Below, one piece after another: positions 25,621 through 33,663 of a DNA stretch of 64,000 nucleotides; the first letter of the stretch is position 1; every line of letters begins with the position of its first letter. A program made the translations under genes and the position numbers. The notes below the pieces were generated by a model that had not been told where the DNA came from, made no database searches, and saw only the letters and a program-made list of their open reading frames with translations. This stretch comes from a virus: positions 1 through 64,000 of the IMG/VR virus record IMGVR_UViG_3300043410_001708. One strand, written 5' to 3'.

Positions 25621-26346
25621 TTACTTTTTTTCGTCAGTGTCCTTTTCAGGTACGTCTTTTTGTTTAGAGCCACCATAACGTGAACCTTGTTTAACACCTG
25701 AACCACCGTTTGGTTCTGGATCAGGTTTCTTTTTCCAATCAAATGCATTTTCTTTAAATTGTTTCAATGTTTTTGGCATGATTTCTTCTTTTGTTAAACG
25801 TTCAACTGCTTTGTCAATACCTGCGTGACGCTTTTGAGCGATGGAATTGAATCTGTCAGAAAGACGAGAGTTCGCTGACTTGGAACTAGGTTTTCTAGAT
25901 TTGTTTGCATTATTTGCAAAGTTGGCACCAAGTGAACGAGAAGCACCAACATCTTTTGCTGCATTTTTCACATAAGAACCTAAAGTTGATTTTGATAATT
26001 CATCAATCTGTTCAACTTCTTCACCCATAGCCTTGTCTGATGGTTTCTTACCAGTTTGTGGAAGATTCATCTTGCGTTGAAGGTCTTTAAGTTGGTCTTC
26101 ATCTGAACCACCAGTCAAAGCTTTGAAAGCTTTCTTAGCAATTTCTTTAATACCTTCTTCAACTGTTTCTTCTGCAACTTCTTTCTTTTTGGCTTTCTTT
26201 TCACCACGAAGAATCTCAAAGTCTTCCGCATCGACTTTGTTGTTATGGTTCTTGTCGATAGCTCCTTGGTTACCCTTTAGTGCTTCTTGTTGTAGAATGC
26301 CTTTTACTGCATCTGCAATAGGATCTTGTTTTTTTAAGTTAATCAT
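25621..26346 (-). CDS. virion-module protein with EF-hand-like loop and frameshift site
   Basis: Start taken at MINLKKQDPIADAVKG, three bases after the upstream stop. Residues ~31-45 (DKNHNNKVDAEDFEIL) look like a calcium-binding EF-hand/dockerin loop. EEVEQIDELSKSTLGSYVKNA is a motif repeated in many T4-like phage virion proteins. The zero frame ends GACGAAAAAAAGTAA: A_AAA_AAG followed by a stop, so a -1 shift can add about 48 residues. Confidence 0.65.
   Translation of the reverse strand: MINLKKQDPIADAVKGILQQEALKGNQGAIDKNHNNKVDAEDFEILRGEKKAKKKEVAEETVEEGIKEIAKKAFKALTGGSDEDQLKDLQRKMNLPQTGKKPSDKAMGEEVEQIDELSKSTLGSYVKNAAKDVGASRSLGANFANNANKSRKPSSKSANSRLSDRFNSIAQKRHAGIDKAVERLTKEEIMPKTLKQFKENAFDWKKKPDPEPNGGSGVKQGSRYGGSKQKDVPEKDTDEKK
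25624..25630 (-). promoter_or_regulatory. -1 ribosomal frameshift heptamer A_AAA_AAG
   Basis: The dnaX-type slippery heptamer lies in frame directly before the stop UAA. Nine bases further, CAAAAGG pairs with CCTTTTG to give a 7-bp stem, the usual stimulator geometry. Confidence 0.6.
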
Positions 26347-26347
26347 T

Positions 26348-26560
26348 TTATGCTCCTTTAATATTTTTTGCAGCTGCAGCAAAAGTTTCACCTTTAGCTT
26401 GTGCGGCGCCGCCGTGTCCGAATTGTTTTTCTCTTTCAGCTTGGTCACCATACTCTTTTGCTTTATCCATCAAATGTTTCTTTTGACGTTTGATTTCTTC
26501 AGCATCATGGTGTACCGTTTCTGGTGTGGATTCTTTTACAAATTCTGTGAATTTTTTCAT
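26348..26560 (-). CDS. 70-aa internal-protein candidate with CTS-like start
   Basis: Begins MKKFTEFVKE, the closest match in the window to T4 MKTYQEFIAE. The remaining 60 residues are helical, charged and Ala/Gly-rich (EEIKRQKKHLMDKAKEYGDQ). Size and composition recall T4 internal proteins IPI-IPIII. Coupled by 4 bp to the NMNAT-like gene. Confidence 0.65.
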   Translation of the reverse strand: MKKFTEFVKESTPETVHHDAEEIKRQKKHLMDKAKEYGDQAEREKQFGHGGAAQAKGETFAAAAKNIKGA

Positions 26561-28323
26561 TTCTTTTTCTTCTTTGTTGAACTAGAACCAAATTTATCTC
26601 TTGGGTTTTCCATTGGTTCTTTATTTGTAGAACCACTTAAAACACCAACAACACCCATTTCGGAATCACCTGGATCATTAAATGATTCTCTGTATGTTAC
26701 ATCGCCTAAACCAGACATAGGGTATACTGTTCCCTGTTGGCGTGTATCGAATTCTGGACCAACTGTTGAAATATTTCTCATTCTTTGATTAACAGTTGGT
26801 GAATCAATAAAACGATTACGTTTTACTTTTTCTTTGTCCTTGGAGAAGTTGCTTTCTTTGGGGATTGGGCTGATTTTGAGGCTTGCGTTTTCTTCGCTGT
26901 AGGTTTTGAAGGTGTAACTTCCTCGCTTTTTGTTTCCGTCCCACTTGATGTTGTCGGCGTTGGTGTCTCCTGCACGATTATCTGGGGTGGTGTCTCCTGG
27001 ACCATCGGCTGTTGGACCTGTTCCGGATGATATTTTTGGATATCTAGAGGATGTTTCTGTGTTGCGCTTGGACTTGTAACTTTCAAAAAATCTAGAATTT
27101 TTCTTAACATTTTCATTTTCCTTAAATAATGATGTGATACTAATTTTACCACGACTTTCCAACCAAGAGAACGCAATTTCATTGTAATTTTTGTCCTCAA
27201 TGAACCTATTTATTTTTTCGTAAGTATCAGTAATATCCTCTTGAATTTCTTCAAAGGTTGAACTATTATTAAAATCTATAAAATTAGAAAAATTCTGTTT
27301 GTATGCTTCTTTTGAAGTTTGTGCTAATTGCCACTTATCATATCTAACCGATTCTGAAATCGACTTGGCCAATTTCTCATTACGTTCTTTGCTGGCTTCA
27401 TTTGTTGTATCAACAAATACCATAACAGCTTCGTAACCAAATTCTTCCAATTCTTCTCTAATGGTAATCATTCTTGTGTGGTCATCAGCAGGACCATTAA
27501 TGATTAGGGGTCCACGATTACGAATTGCTTCTCTGCGATAATCTGTTGTTTTTTCGGACAATTTTTGTTTATCCATCAACAAGTCAAATGCCTGTACTGA
27601 ATTTAATTCTACTGCTTTGCTTTCAGCAATTGCTTCACGTATGATAACATCTTTGCCTGAACCTGGACCACCAGTCACAAAGATTGCTTTGAATAATCCA
27701 CGATTGTGTTCTTCATTTAGTCCCATGCCTCTACGAACATCACGGAATAATTCTCTTGCGTGTTTTTCTGGTACATGTGATGGAACACCTTGTCTAAAAG
27801 AATTGAAATCACCATTCTTTGCATGTTCACGCATTTTAGAAGCCGACATGCCTTCTGCACCTTCGGCATCAGGATCACGTTGGCCAGCAGACTTAACTTC
27901 AATCTTTTTAAAATTAAAAAGAGAACCAGCAGCTGTTCCGTTGTATTGTTTTAATTTATCTGCATATTCATTTACACGGTCAGAACCAGCAACCATAATT
28001 AAATGGTCGTGTCCCATTTGATTCAATCTGGCTGCATGTTGCAAGAATGTTGGTTGTTCTTTACTAGACGTTTCAATATTCGTATCTGGAAAGAATCTCT
28101 TAGCGTGCTTCAATTTGGATTTTGCATCCAAAGGATTTTTCTTAGCATCAACTGAATGAGAAATGATAACGTGATGTGGTGCTTTGTAATCTTTGGCAAT
28201 TTGTTTAACTTTATCCACTAACTTTTCATGGCCAATTGTGGGTGGATTCATACGGCCAAAAGCCATCACCACTGGCTTGTGGGTTTTTGAATCTGCTTCT
28301 AATTTTTCTAAGAATGATTTCAT
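26557..28323 (-). CDS. nucleotidyltransferase/P-loop kinase fusion (NadR-like), 588 aa
   Basis: Residues ~17-190 are an NMNAT/cytidylyltransferase domain: GRMNPPTIGHEKL supplies the T/HxGH motif and MSASKMRE the ISxxxxR-type motif. Residues ~210-370 are a P-loop kinase (FVTGGPGSGKDVIIREA) related to zeta-toxin/NadR kinases. The last 200 residues are disordered with a KKKKK end. The architecture matches bifunctional NAD-salvage enzymes; substrate unproven. Its start MKSFLEKLEA is CTS-like, implying it may be packaged in the virion. Confidence 0.75.
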   Translation of the reverse strand: MKSFLEKLEADSKTHKPVVMAFGRMNPPTIGHEKLVDKVKQIAKDYKAPHHVIISHSVDAKKNPLDAKSKLKHAKRFFPDTNIETSSKEQPTFLQHAARLNQMGHDHLIMVAGSDRVNEYADKLKQYNGTAAGSLFNFKKIEVKSAGQRDPDAEGAEGMSASKMREHAKNGDFNSFRQGVPSHVPEKHARELFRDVRRGMGLNEEHNRGLFKAIFVTGGPGSGKDVIIREAIAESKAVELNSVQAFDLLMDKQKLSEKTTDYRREAIRNRGPLIINGPADDHTRMITIREELEEFGYEAVMVFVDTTNEASKERNEKLAKSISESVRYDKWQLAQTSKEAYKQNFSNFIDFNNSSTFEEIQEDITDTYEKINRFIEDKNYNEIAFSWLESRGKISITSLFKENENVKKNSRFFESYKSKRNTETSSRYPKISSGTGPTADGPGDTTPDNRAGDTNADNIKWDGNKKRGSYTFKTYSEENASLKISPIPKESNFSKDKEKVKRNRFIDSPTVNQRMRNISTVGPEFDTRQQGTVYPMSGLGDVTYRESFNDPGDSEMGVVGVLSGSTNKEPMENPRDKFGSSSTKKKKK

Positions 28324-29298
28324 TTAATCTTTATGTCCCAAAGTTTTCTTGAAATTAAACAAATCTTCGTCTTTGTCTAAGTCGTATGTACTTTTATTCA
28401 AACCCTTTTTACCATCTGGATGAAAAGCAACTGTTCTGGCAAATTTATTACCTTTTTGTTTTTCCCTAATTCTCCAAGAACCTTGGCCAGATATATTAGG
28501 TAGGCCATGGCCAGTTTCATCTTTTTTACCAACACTGTATGTGCCATAACCACCAACTTGAAGTACGTGTACATGGTGGTCTTGTAGGTATGCTTGTGCT
28601 GGATCTAAATTTGGATGTTTCAGTTCAATTGTTTTTGTTCTACCTGAAGCAGTAGTCTCCACATTTTCAGGAGTATGGTAATGAGCATTCATATGGTCCA
28701 AAATACCAGCTTTCTCTATTGCCTTTGCATAAAGTGGTCTTTTCTTTCTTGCTGCGTCACCAATATGCCAACCCTTTTCTTTGGTGTGATGTATTGTTAA
28801 TTGTCCCATTGCGGCAGTAACACCGTCTTTTGTTTCACCATTTAATAAAGAACCAGAAACTGTTCCAGGATGCATGGATTGAGTTTTTTTGTTTTCGATT
28901 GCAAAGTCTGTGCCGCTGGTTGAACCTGCACCTAGGAGATGATGTGGCATAATACCGTGGTGTTTCAATCTCTCAACAAACTTAGATTCATAATCATGTC
29001 CTTTGTTTGTTGGTGCTTCACCTGGTTTATGTAATTTTGAAATAGGAATTAATTGATGATTACCAGTTTCATCTTCAGCATTTACATGGATTTTTCCGTT
29101 GATGCGTTCAACACTCTTTAATTTTACAGAAGAACCTTTTGGTAAATCTTCATGTTCGGTTGCTAGAGTGTGTGTAAATTCCTTTGAACCAAGATATGGT
29201 GTAACATATTTTTTTAAATGGTCTTCACCTGCTTGGCCAGAAGCAGTCATTTTACCACGACCTTCGGTCAACAAAAAAGACTTGAATGATTCCATCAA
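28324..29298 (-). CDS. putative PD-(D/E)XK nuclease with CTS-like start, 324 aa
   Basis: After a start ESFKSFLLTE, residues ~100-190 show the nuclease pattern: a helix with Glu (DYESKFVERL), GSTSGTDFAIE with the metal-binding Asp, LNGETKDG with the ExK pair, and a following MGQ. The C-terminal half is rich in His, Gly and Lys. Nuclease assignment is by motif spacing. It lies between the kinase fusion and the ligase-like gene with overlapping ends. Confidence 0.55.
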   Translation of the reverse strand: MMESFKSFLLTEGRGKMTASGQAGEDHLKKYVTPYLGSKEFTHTLATEHEDLPKGSSVKLKSVERINGKIHVNAEDETGNHQLIPISKLHKPGEAPTNKGHDYESKFVERLKHHGIMPHHLLGAGSTSGTDFAIENKKTQSMHPGTVSGSLLNGETKDGVTAAMGQLTIHHTKEKGWHIGDAARKKRPLYAKAIEKAGILDHMNAHYHTPENVETTASGRTKTIELKHPNLDPAQAYLQDHHVHVLQVGGYGTYSVGKKDETGHGLPNISGQGSWRIREKQKGNKFARTVAFHPDGKKGLNKSTYDLDKDEDLFNFKKTLGHKD

Positions 29299-30497
29299 AT
29301 GTTCCTTATACCAGCAAAGTTTCTACGTGAGAATTCTGCACGATTAACAAATTTATCAGATTCATTATTGTGGTGAAATACGTAACCTTCTGGATTAGCA
29401 TCTTCACCAGCATGTGAATGTTGAAACTGTTGGTGTTGATTTAAAGTATCAATCAATACACCTTTTGCTGATTGCAACTCTTTATGCATTTTGAAAAGGT
29501 TATTGTAATGTTTCTTATTGCGTTCAACTTTACCAAGTTCATCTTTCAATTCGGCCTGTTTTGCTGTGCGATTCTTTTCAGTTTTTAGTTTATCAATCTT
29601 CTTATTTCTATCTTTTTCCAACCAGTTTTTGAAATTCGTATGGTTAGGTTCTTCACCCGTTCTAACTGTATGATTCATATATGTTTCTAATGAACCACCA
29701 ACGCCATGGTGAGTACTAGTGCCAGCATACATATCACTACCATGAGTATCATGTATTGCTTGTGCAGCTGCAATATGTTTATTAAATTTTTTCTGACTAT
29801 CTGGACTGAAATGAACCTTTGTTGTATCCATTCTAGGATCAACTGAGTATACATCGGGATGTTTAGTAAATTTTTCATGGTTGACTTCGTGTGATGCATT
29901 TAGACTAGATGCATCTTCACCATGATAAGAAAGGTGTGTAACGACACCAATCTTTGCTTTTTTAACTTTTGCAGCTTCATCGCCATGAGCTGTGTATGTT
30001 AGACCTGATGGATTGGGATGAAATGAAGTTCCACCATTCTTCTCTTGTTTCTTATCACCTTTGTCTGTACCAAACATCATATCACCTTGATATACACCTT
30101 CTTTTGGTGCAATCTTAGGTAAATGTGTCAGTGCATCTTTTAATTTGGCGGCCAGACCAGGTGCATGGCCATGGTTCATGTCTACATCTTTTGGTGTGTA
30201 GTTAATCTTTGGTGTCTTGTTAAAAGCAGACTTTGATGCAACAAAGAATTTACCATTTTTTGGATGGTGACCATACACTAGTGCTGGTGAACCATCATAT
30301 TTTGTAGTTAATTCAGAGGTTTTTTTGCCTGACTTAATGTGTTCTGCTGCAGCAGTTAGTGAAGAAATAGCGTGTTTTGCACCCTTTTCACCTGTTTGTA
30401 GAGGTCGGTCTTCCACATGCGTCAAGTGTTTAATCTGACGGCTGGCGCCTTCTTCAGGATCTTCTTGTTCTGTTAAAAAAGTTTTAAACGATAACAT
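29295..30497 (-). CDS. ligase-like covalent nucleotidyltransferase (DUF6267-like), 400 aa
   Basis: Starts MLSFKTFLTE (CTS-like, LTE cut site). Motif I of the ligase/capping superfamily is visible as TKYDGSPALVYG (Lys would carry AMP), a motif III-like GVYQGDMMF follows about 80 residues later, and NPEGYVFHH near the C-terminus fits motif IV (EGxV). A motif V-like KFVNRAEFSRRNF comes last. A 40-residue coiled coil separates III from IV. Ligation activity is inference; the family is of unknown function in phages. Confidence 0.6.
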   Translation of the reverse strand: MLSFKTFLTEQEDPEEGASRQIKHLTHVEDRPLQTGEKGAKHAISSLTAAAEHIKSGKKTSELTTKYDGSPALVYGHHPKNGKFFVASKSAFNKTPKINYTPKDVDMNHGHAPGLAAKLKDALTHLPKIAPKEGVYQGDMMFGTDKGDKKQEKNGGTSFHPNPSGLTYTAHGDEAAKVKKAKIGVVTHLSYHGEDASSLNASHEVNHEKFTKHPDVYSVDPRMDTTKVHFSPDSQKKFNKHIAAAQAIHDTHGSDMYAGTSTHHGVGGSLETYMNHTVRTGEEPNHTNFKNWLEKDRNKKIDKLKTEKNRTAKQAELKDELGKVERNKKHYNNLFKMHKELQSAKGVLIDTLNQHQQFQHSHAGEDANPEGYVFHHNNESDKFVNRAEFSRRNFAGIRNI

Positions 30498-30540
30498 TGT
30501 CTACCTATGAAATACAACACACTTTGGTTGTCCGTAGGGT

Positions 30541-30548
30541 TATTTATA
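30541..30548 (-). promoter_or_regulatory. late-promoter box TATAAATA
   Basis: An exact match to the T4 late consensus, about 45 bp upstream of the first CTS-bearing gene, inside the start region of a sigma70 promoter. Confidence 0.6.
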
Positions 30549-30552
30549 ATGG

Positions 30553-30581
30553 ATTGTATCACAGATTCACAAATTTGTCAA
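30553..30581 (-). promoter_or_regulatory. sigma70 promoter of the virion-protein module
   Basis: TTGACA (30576-30581) and TACAAT (30553-30558) with a 17-bp spacer on the minus strand, in the 113-bp gap upstream of the ligase-like gene. Confidence 0.75.
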
Positions 30582-30610
30582 ATCTTGGCTTCGATATATA
30601 GCGCACTAAA

Positions 30611-31279
30611 TTAATCTAATTCTACCAAACCTGTTCTGGATATCTGACACCTAAAGTATACCATATCTTTTTCTACCAATTTTGTCAAATCTAATTCTGA
30701 GAAAATTACATGTTCCACATCTGGACCAACATTCATGCAACCAGCAAAAACTCTGGCCAACATTTCGTGTGTTTCGTCAAAAAGACTGTAACACAAAGAC
30801 CAACACCTTGTACTAACAAGGCTTTTTTGTGGATCCATCCAAGAAGTTATTCTTTTCTTGAAAACATATTTACCAAACAATTCCGGATTTTCATAATATG
30901 AAATATCAAATTCTTCCGAAAGTTCGCCTCGGCCTGTCAATTTAAACACTCGCTTGACATTTTTAAGATTCAAACTTTTAATAAAATCAAACGTCATACT
31001 CAAATTCAAAGTTTCAGCTGAACTTTTTAAAAATTTATTACCGAGGTCTTGAACCAAAGGATTATCAGATAATACTAGAAGTCTATCAACTTTTGAATGT
31101 AATAGAGCCAGTTTTTCTGTAGATAATTTTTTAGGTGATGATTCTGACAAAATTATAAATGAATTTGGAACTTTTTGTCTGATAGATTCTATTGTTTTAA
31201 ATGTATCGTTAAATCTTGTCTCGGTATCCATAAAACTGGATACCGCATCGATACATGATGTAATAATAAAAATATACAT
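30611..31279 (-). CDS. hypothetical protein in glycosyltransferase cluster, 222 aa
   Basis: An alpha/beta protein with MYIFIITSCIDAV at the N-terminus, FIILSES, and RVFKLTGRGELSEEF, reminiscent of GT-A type sugar transferases, but without a clear DxD. Overlaps the methyltransferase gene by one base. Confidence 0.5.
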   Translation of the reverse strand: MYIFIITSCIDAVSSFMDTETRFNDTFKTIESIRQKVPNSFIILSESSPKKLSTEKLALLHSKVDRLLVLSDNPLVQDLGNKFLKSSAETLNLSMTFDFIKSLNLKNVKRVFKLTGRGELSEEFDISYYENPELFGKYVFKKRITSWMDPQKSLVSTRCWSLCYSLFDETHEMLARVFAGCMNVGPDVEHVIFSELDLTKLVEKDMVYFRCQISRTGLVELD

Positions 31280-31992
31280 TATTTTATAATGACTGCGATA
31301 TTATTATCCCAAATGTTGATTTTTGGAATAGTTGGATTATAAATGTTAATGATTGAAGGATCGTGAGCCCAATTTGGTGGCATTGGTAGATGCATCAAAG
31401 TTTTAAAATCACATTCAACACCACTCAGAAATTTTTCCAAAGGATAAACATCAAAATTCAAAATATCCTCAATGATAAAGATACCACCTTTTTTCAACTT
31501 GTGAAATGAATTTGCGAAAAATGTAATGTTTGCATGGGCTTCGTGAAGTCCATCATCAATGATGATATCAAATTCTTCTGGTATTTTACTCCACATATCT
31601 CTGATGATTTCTGGATCGGTTTGGTCACAGTAGAATGTTTTAATTCTATCGGTTTGAAACAAAATATCTTTATCAATGTCTGCACCAAAGATTTTTCCTT
31701 TAGGAAAATATTCTGCAAACGCTCTCATGGATGCTCCAGGCTTACCATTTGCACCCATGTTTGATTTGATACTGGTGTTGTTTGTACCAAGTCCTAATTC
31801 AAAGAAATTAACTTCTTTGTCTTTCAATCCAAAATTTTGGAATAACGCATCATAAAAATTTGTGTAGTTGTGCCATGTACTCTTATCTGATCCATGTTCA
31901 GCAAATGTTTTGCACATTTCTGTTCTTGCACCAAAAAATTCTTGTTTCATGTATGCGAAAATAATTTTTTCAATAATTTCTTTGTTTTCCAT
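31279..31992 (-). CDS. SAM-dependent O-methyltransferase-like protein
   Basis: Start at MENKEIIEK, directly after the upstream stop. The Rossmann motif FFELGLGTNN with GADIDKDIL and the acidic DIIIDDGLHEAHAN, then GGIFIIEDI, matches macrocin/TylF-type or cephalosporin-hydroxylase-like methyltransferases. In a sugar-transferase cluster it probably methylates a glycan. Confidence 0.75.
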   Translation of the reverse strand: MENKEIIEKIIFAYMKQEFFGARTEMCKTFAEHGSDKSTWHNYTNFYDALFQNFGLKDKEVNFFELGLGTNNTSIKSNMGANGKPGASMRAFAEYFPKGKIFGADIDKDILFQTDRIKTFYCDQTDPEIIRDMWSKIPEEFDIIIDDGLHEAHANITFFANSFHKLKKGGIFIIEDILNFDVYPLEKFLSGVECDFKTLMHLPMPPNWAHDPSIINIYNPTIPKINIWDNNIAVIIK

Positions 31993-31993
31993 A

Positions 31994-32803
31994 TTATACC
32001 TCTTTATTAAAGTCACTAAAAATAACAAACGGATCAAGACCCAGTTGATGGTCGGGAATCTTATGTAGTTCAAATAAATCTGGTTCTTTAATTGTTGATA
32101 ACAACATAAGAGTTTGGTCATCATCAACTAAACCATTTTCCAATAATCCAATTAAACTAGATTTCATAAGTTCTTCAAATTTTGGCCATGCAGTTACACC
32201 ACCAACAATTTTTGCACCAAGGATGTAAACATCGTTGGTTGAAATTATCTCTTGTATTGGTTTACCATCATAGTCTTTGTAATTGAATAGATGCATCTTA
32301 TTAACATCAAAATCAAAAGACCATTTTCTACTTGCAGGAATTTTGTCAGCAGTACGGCAATAACCAAAATCTAACCAAGAAACCAAATCACTTTTAACCA
32401 TATTGTGTTTAATTGCAAGATTAACAAATATAGATTTCAAAAAATTTACAGCAACATAATGTGCATTCCAATATTCAGGATTTGCTCTCTGTGATGGACT
32501 AATTGAGTTTTGAAAGCTTTCTGATTTATGTACGTTATGTATATTTTTTATCAGTTCATCAAATTGTGTGAATATATCAAATGAAATCCAGTTTGTGACA
32601 CGACCTTCTCTTAATGGTTGTAATCTTTCGATAATATCAGGTGTCGAAAACACCACCATTTCGTTTTCCATTTTAGCCATGTGTGAAAAACGTTCAATAT
32701 ATGTGTCGGTTGTTCTTTGTAGGTAATGTGGCAAACCTTTATCTGGTGTCCAATCTCCACGTCCTATATCATAAAAAGCAGTAACTATAGTAATATCACT
32801 CAT
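31994..32803 (-). CDS. HtrL/WlaTC-family glycosyltransferase-like protein
   Basis: ITIVTAFYDIGRGDWTP, YIERFSHMAKMENEMVVFS and WLDFGYCR are the hallmarks of the HtrL/YibB family, thought to be GT-A sugar transferases of surface polysaccharide clusters. 269 aa, usual family length. It overlaps the next gene by one base. Confidence 0.75.
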   Translation of the reverse strand: MSDITIVTAFYDIGRGDWTPDKGLPHYLQRTTDTYIERFSHMAKMENEMVVFSTPDIIERLQPLREGRVTNWISFDIFTQFDELIKNIHNVHKSESFQNSISPSQRANPEYWNAHYVAVNFLKSIFVNLAIKHNMVKSDLVSWLDFGYCRTADKIPASRKWSFDFDVNKMHLFNYKDYDGKPIQEIISTNDVYILGAKIVGGVTAWPKFEELMKSSLIGLLENGLVDDDQTLMLLSTIKEPDLFELHKIPDHQLGLDPFVIFSDFNKEV

Positions 32804-33663
32804 TATATTGTCCTAAAAGTAATTAATTCTTCAACTCCATACTTATCATCGTAAAATTTCTTCAATACTGGATCTCGGTCATATTGATGTACGATGTAAT
32901 ATGGTTCTCCATCACCAGTTTTCATTAATCCATCTTCAAAGATTGGATGTTTTTCTGTAATGAAAGGTGCAAAGTGGTCTTTCTCAATTGGTTTATTTGT
33001 TACGTGTAGATTGCAACAAAAGCCATCATTTAAACCACTAATATAAATTTTTTCAATGTATGGATACCAACTTGTCAATACATTATATGCAGCTTGGTCT
33101 GCAACCCAATCTGCTCTATTCATAGATAATTGATATAACATACCACACAAATCACAAACAACATGTGATTTTCCGGCCAAAGTACCAACATTTAGAACTT
33201 CATAATTTTTAATTTCTTCGTAGAAGTATGTACCAAAACATTTTAAAATGTTATCTCGGTTCCAATGTTCGTCTTTAATTTTGATACACTCTGATACACC
33301 AATCAAATCATAACCAGAATTGCGTGTCAATACATGTGACAAATACTTCATAGGGTCTTTTTGAAAGATTACATCACGTACATCTGTGCTTACAACATAA
33401 CGATATTCATCTATATGTTTTTTCAAATAATCATAAATGTGTATGAAACGTTCCATGTGAAACATTGCACCTGACATGGACTTTGCTGGAATGGCAATAA
33501 ATCCTGCTTCTGTGATTTTCGATAATGTTTCTTTTGATGCGTCAATTGCAATTAAAACTTTGTCACCGTTAAAACCACATTGATTAATAGATTCAATCCA
33601 AGGTTTGACTTGTTCGTAGTTATAGTTTTTAAATGCACCTATGATTAGGTCTTTTTTGTCCAT
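32803..33663 (-). CDS. GT-A fold glycosyltransferase-like protein, 286 aa
   Basis: The region YRYVVSTDVRDVIFQKDP contains a DxxD/DxD-like metal site at the end of a beta strand, and ADWVADQAAYN follows later. This pattern occurs in galactosyltransferase-like enzymes. Neighbours are all sugar or methyl transferases. Substrate unknown. Confidence 0.6.
   Translation of the reverse strand: MDKKDLIIGAFKNYNYEQVKPWIESINQCGFNGDKVLIAIDASKETLSKITEAGFIAIPAKSMSGAMFHMERFIHIYDYLKKHIDEYRYVVSTDVRDVIFQKDPMKYLSHVLTRNSGYDLIGVSECIKIKDEHWNRDNILKCFGTYFYEEIKNYEVLNVGTLAGKSHVVCDLCGMLYQLSMNRADWVADQAAYNVLTSWYPYIEKIYISGLNDGFCCNLHVTNKPIEKDHFAPFITEKHPIFEDGLMKTGDGEPYYIVHQYDRDPVLKKFYDDKYGVEELITFRTI

Noticed and set aside
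26823-27200. A 125-codon alternative minus-strand ORF ending in a KKK run, inside the NMNAT-kinase gene
   Set aside because: It is a shadow frame over the disordered C-terminal region of the 588-aa protein, which has domain support and good coupling; no ribosome-binding site favours the shorter frame.
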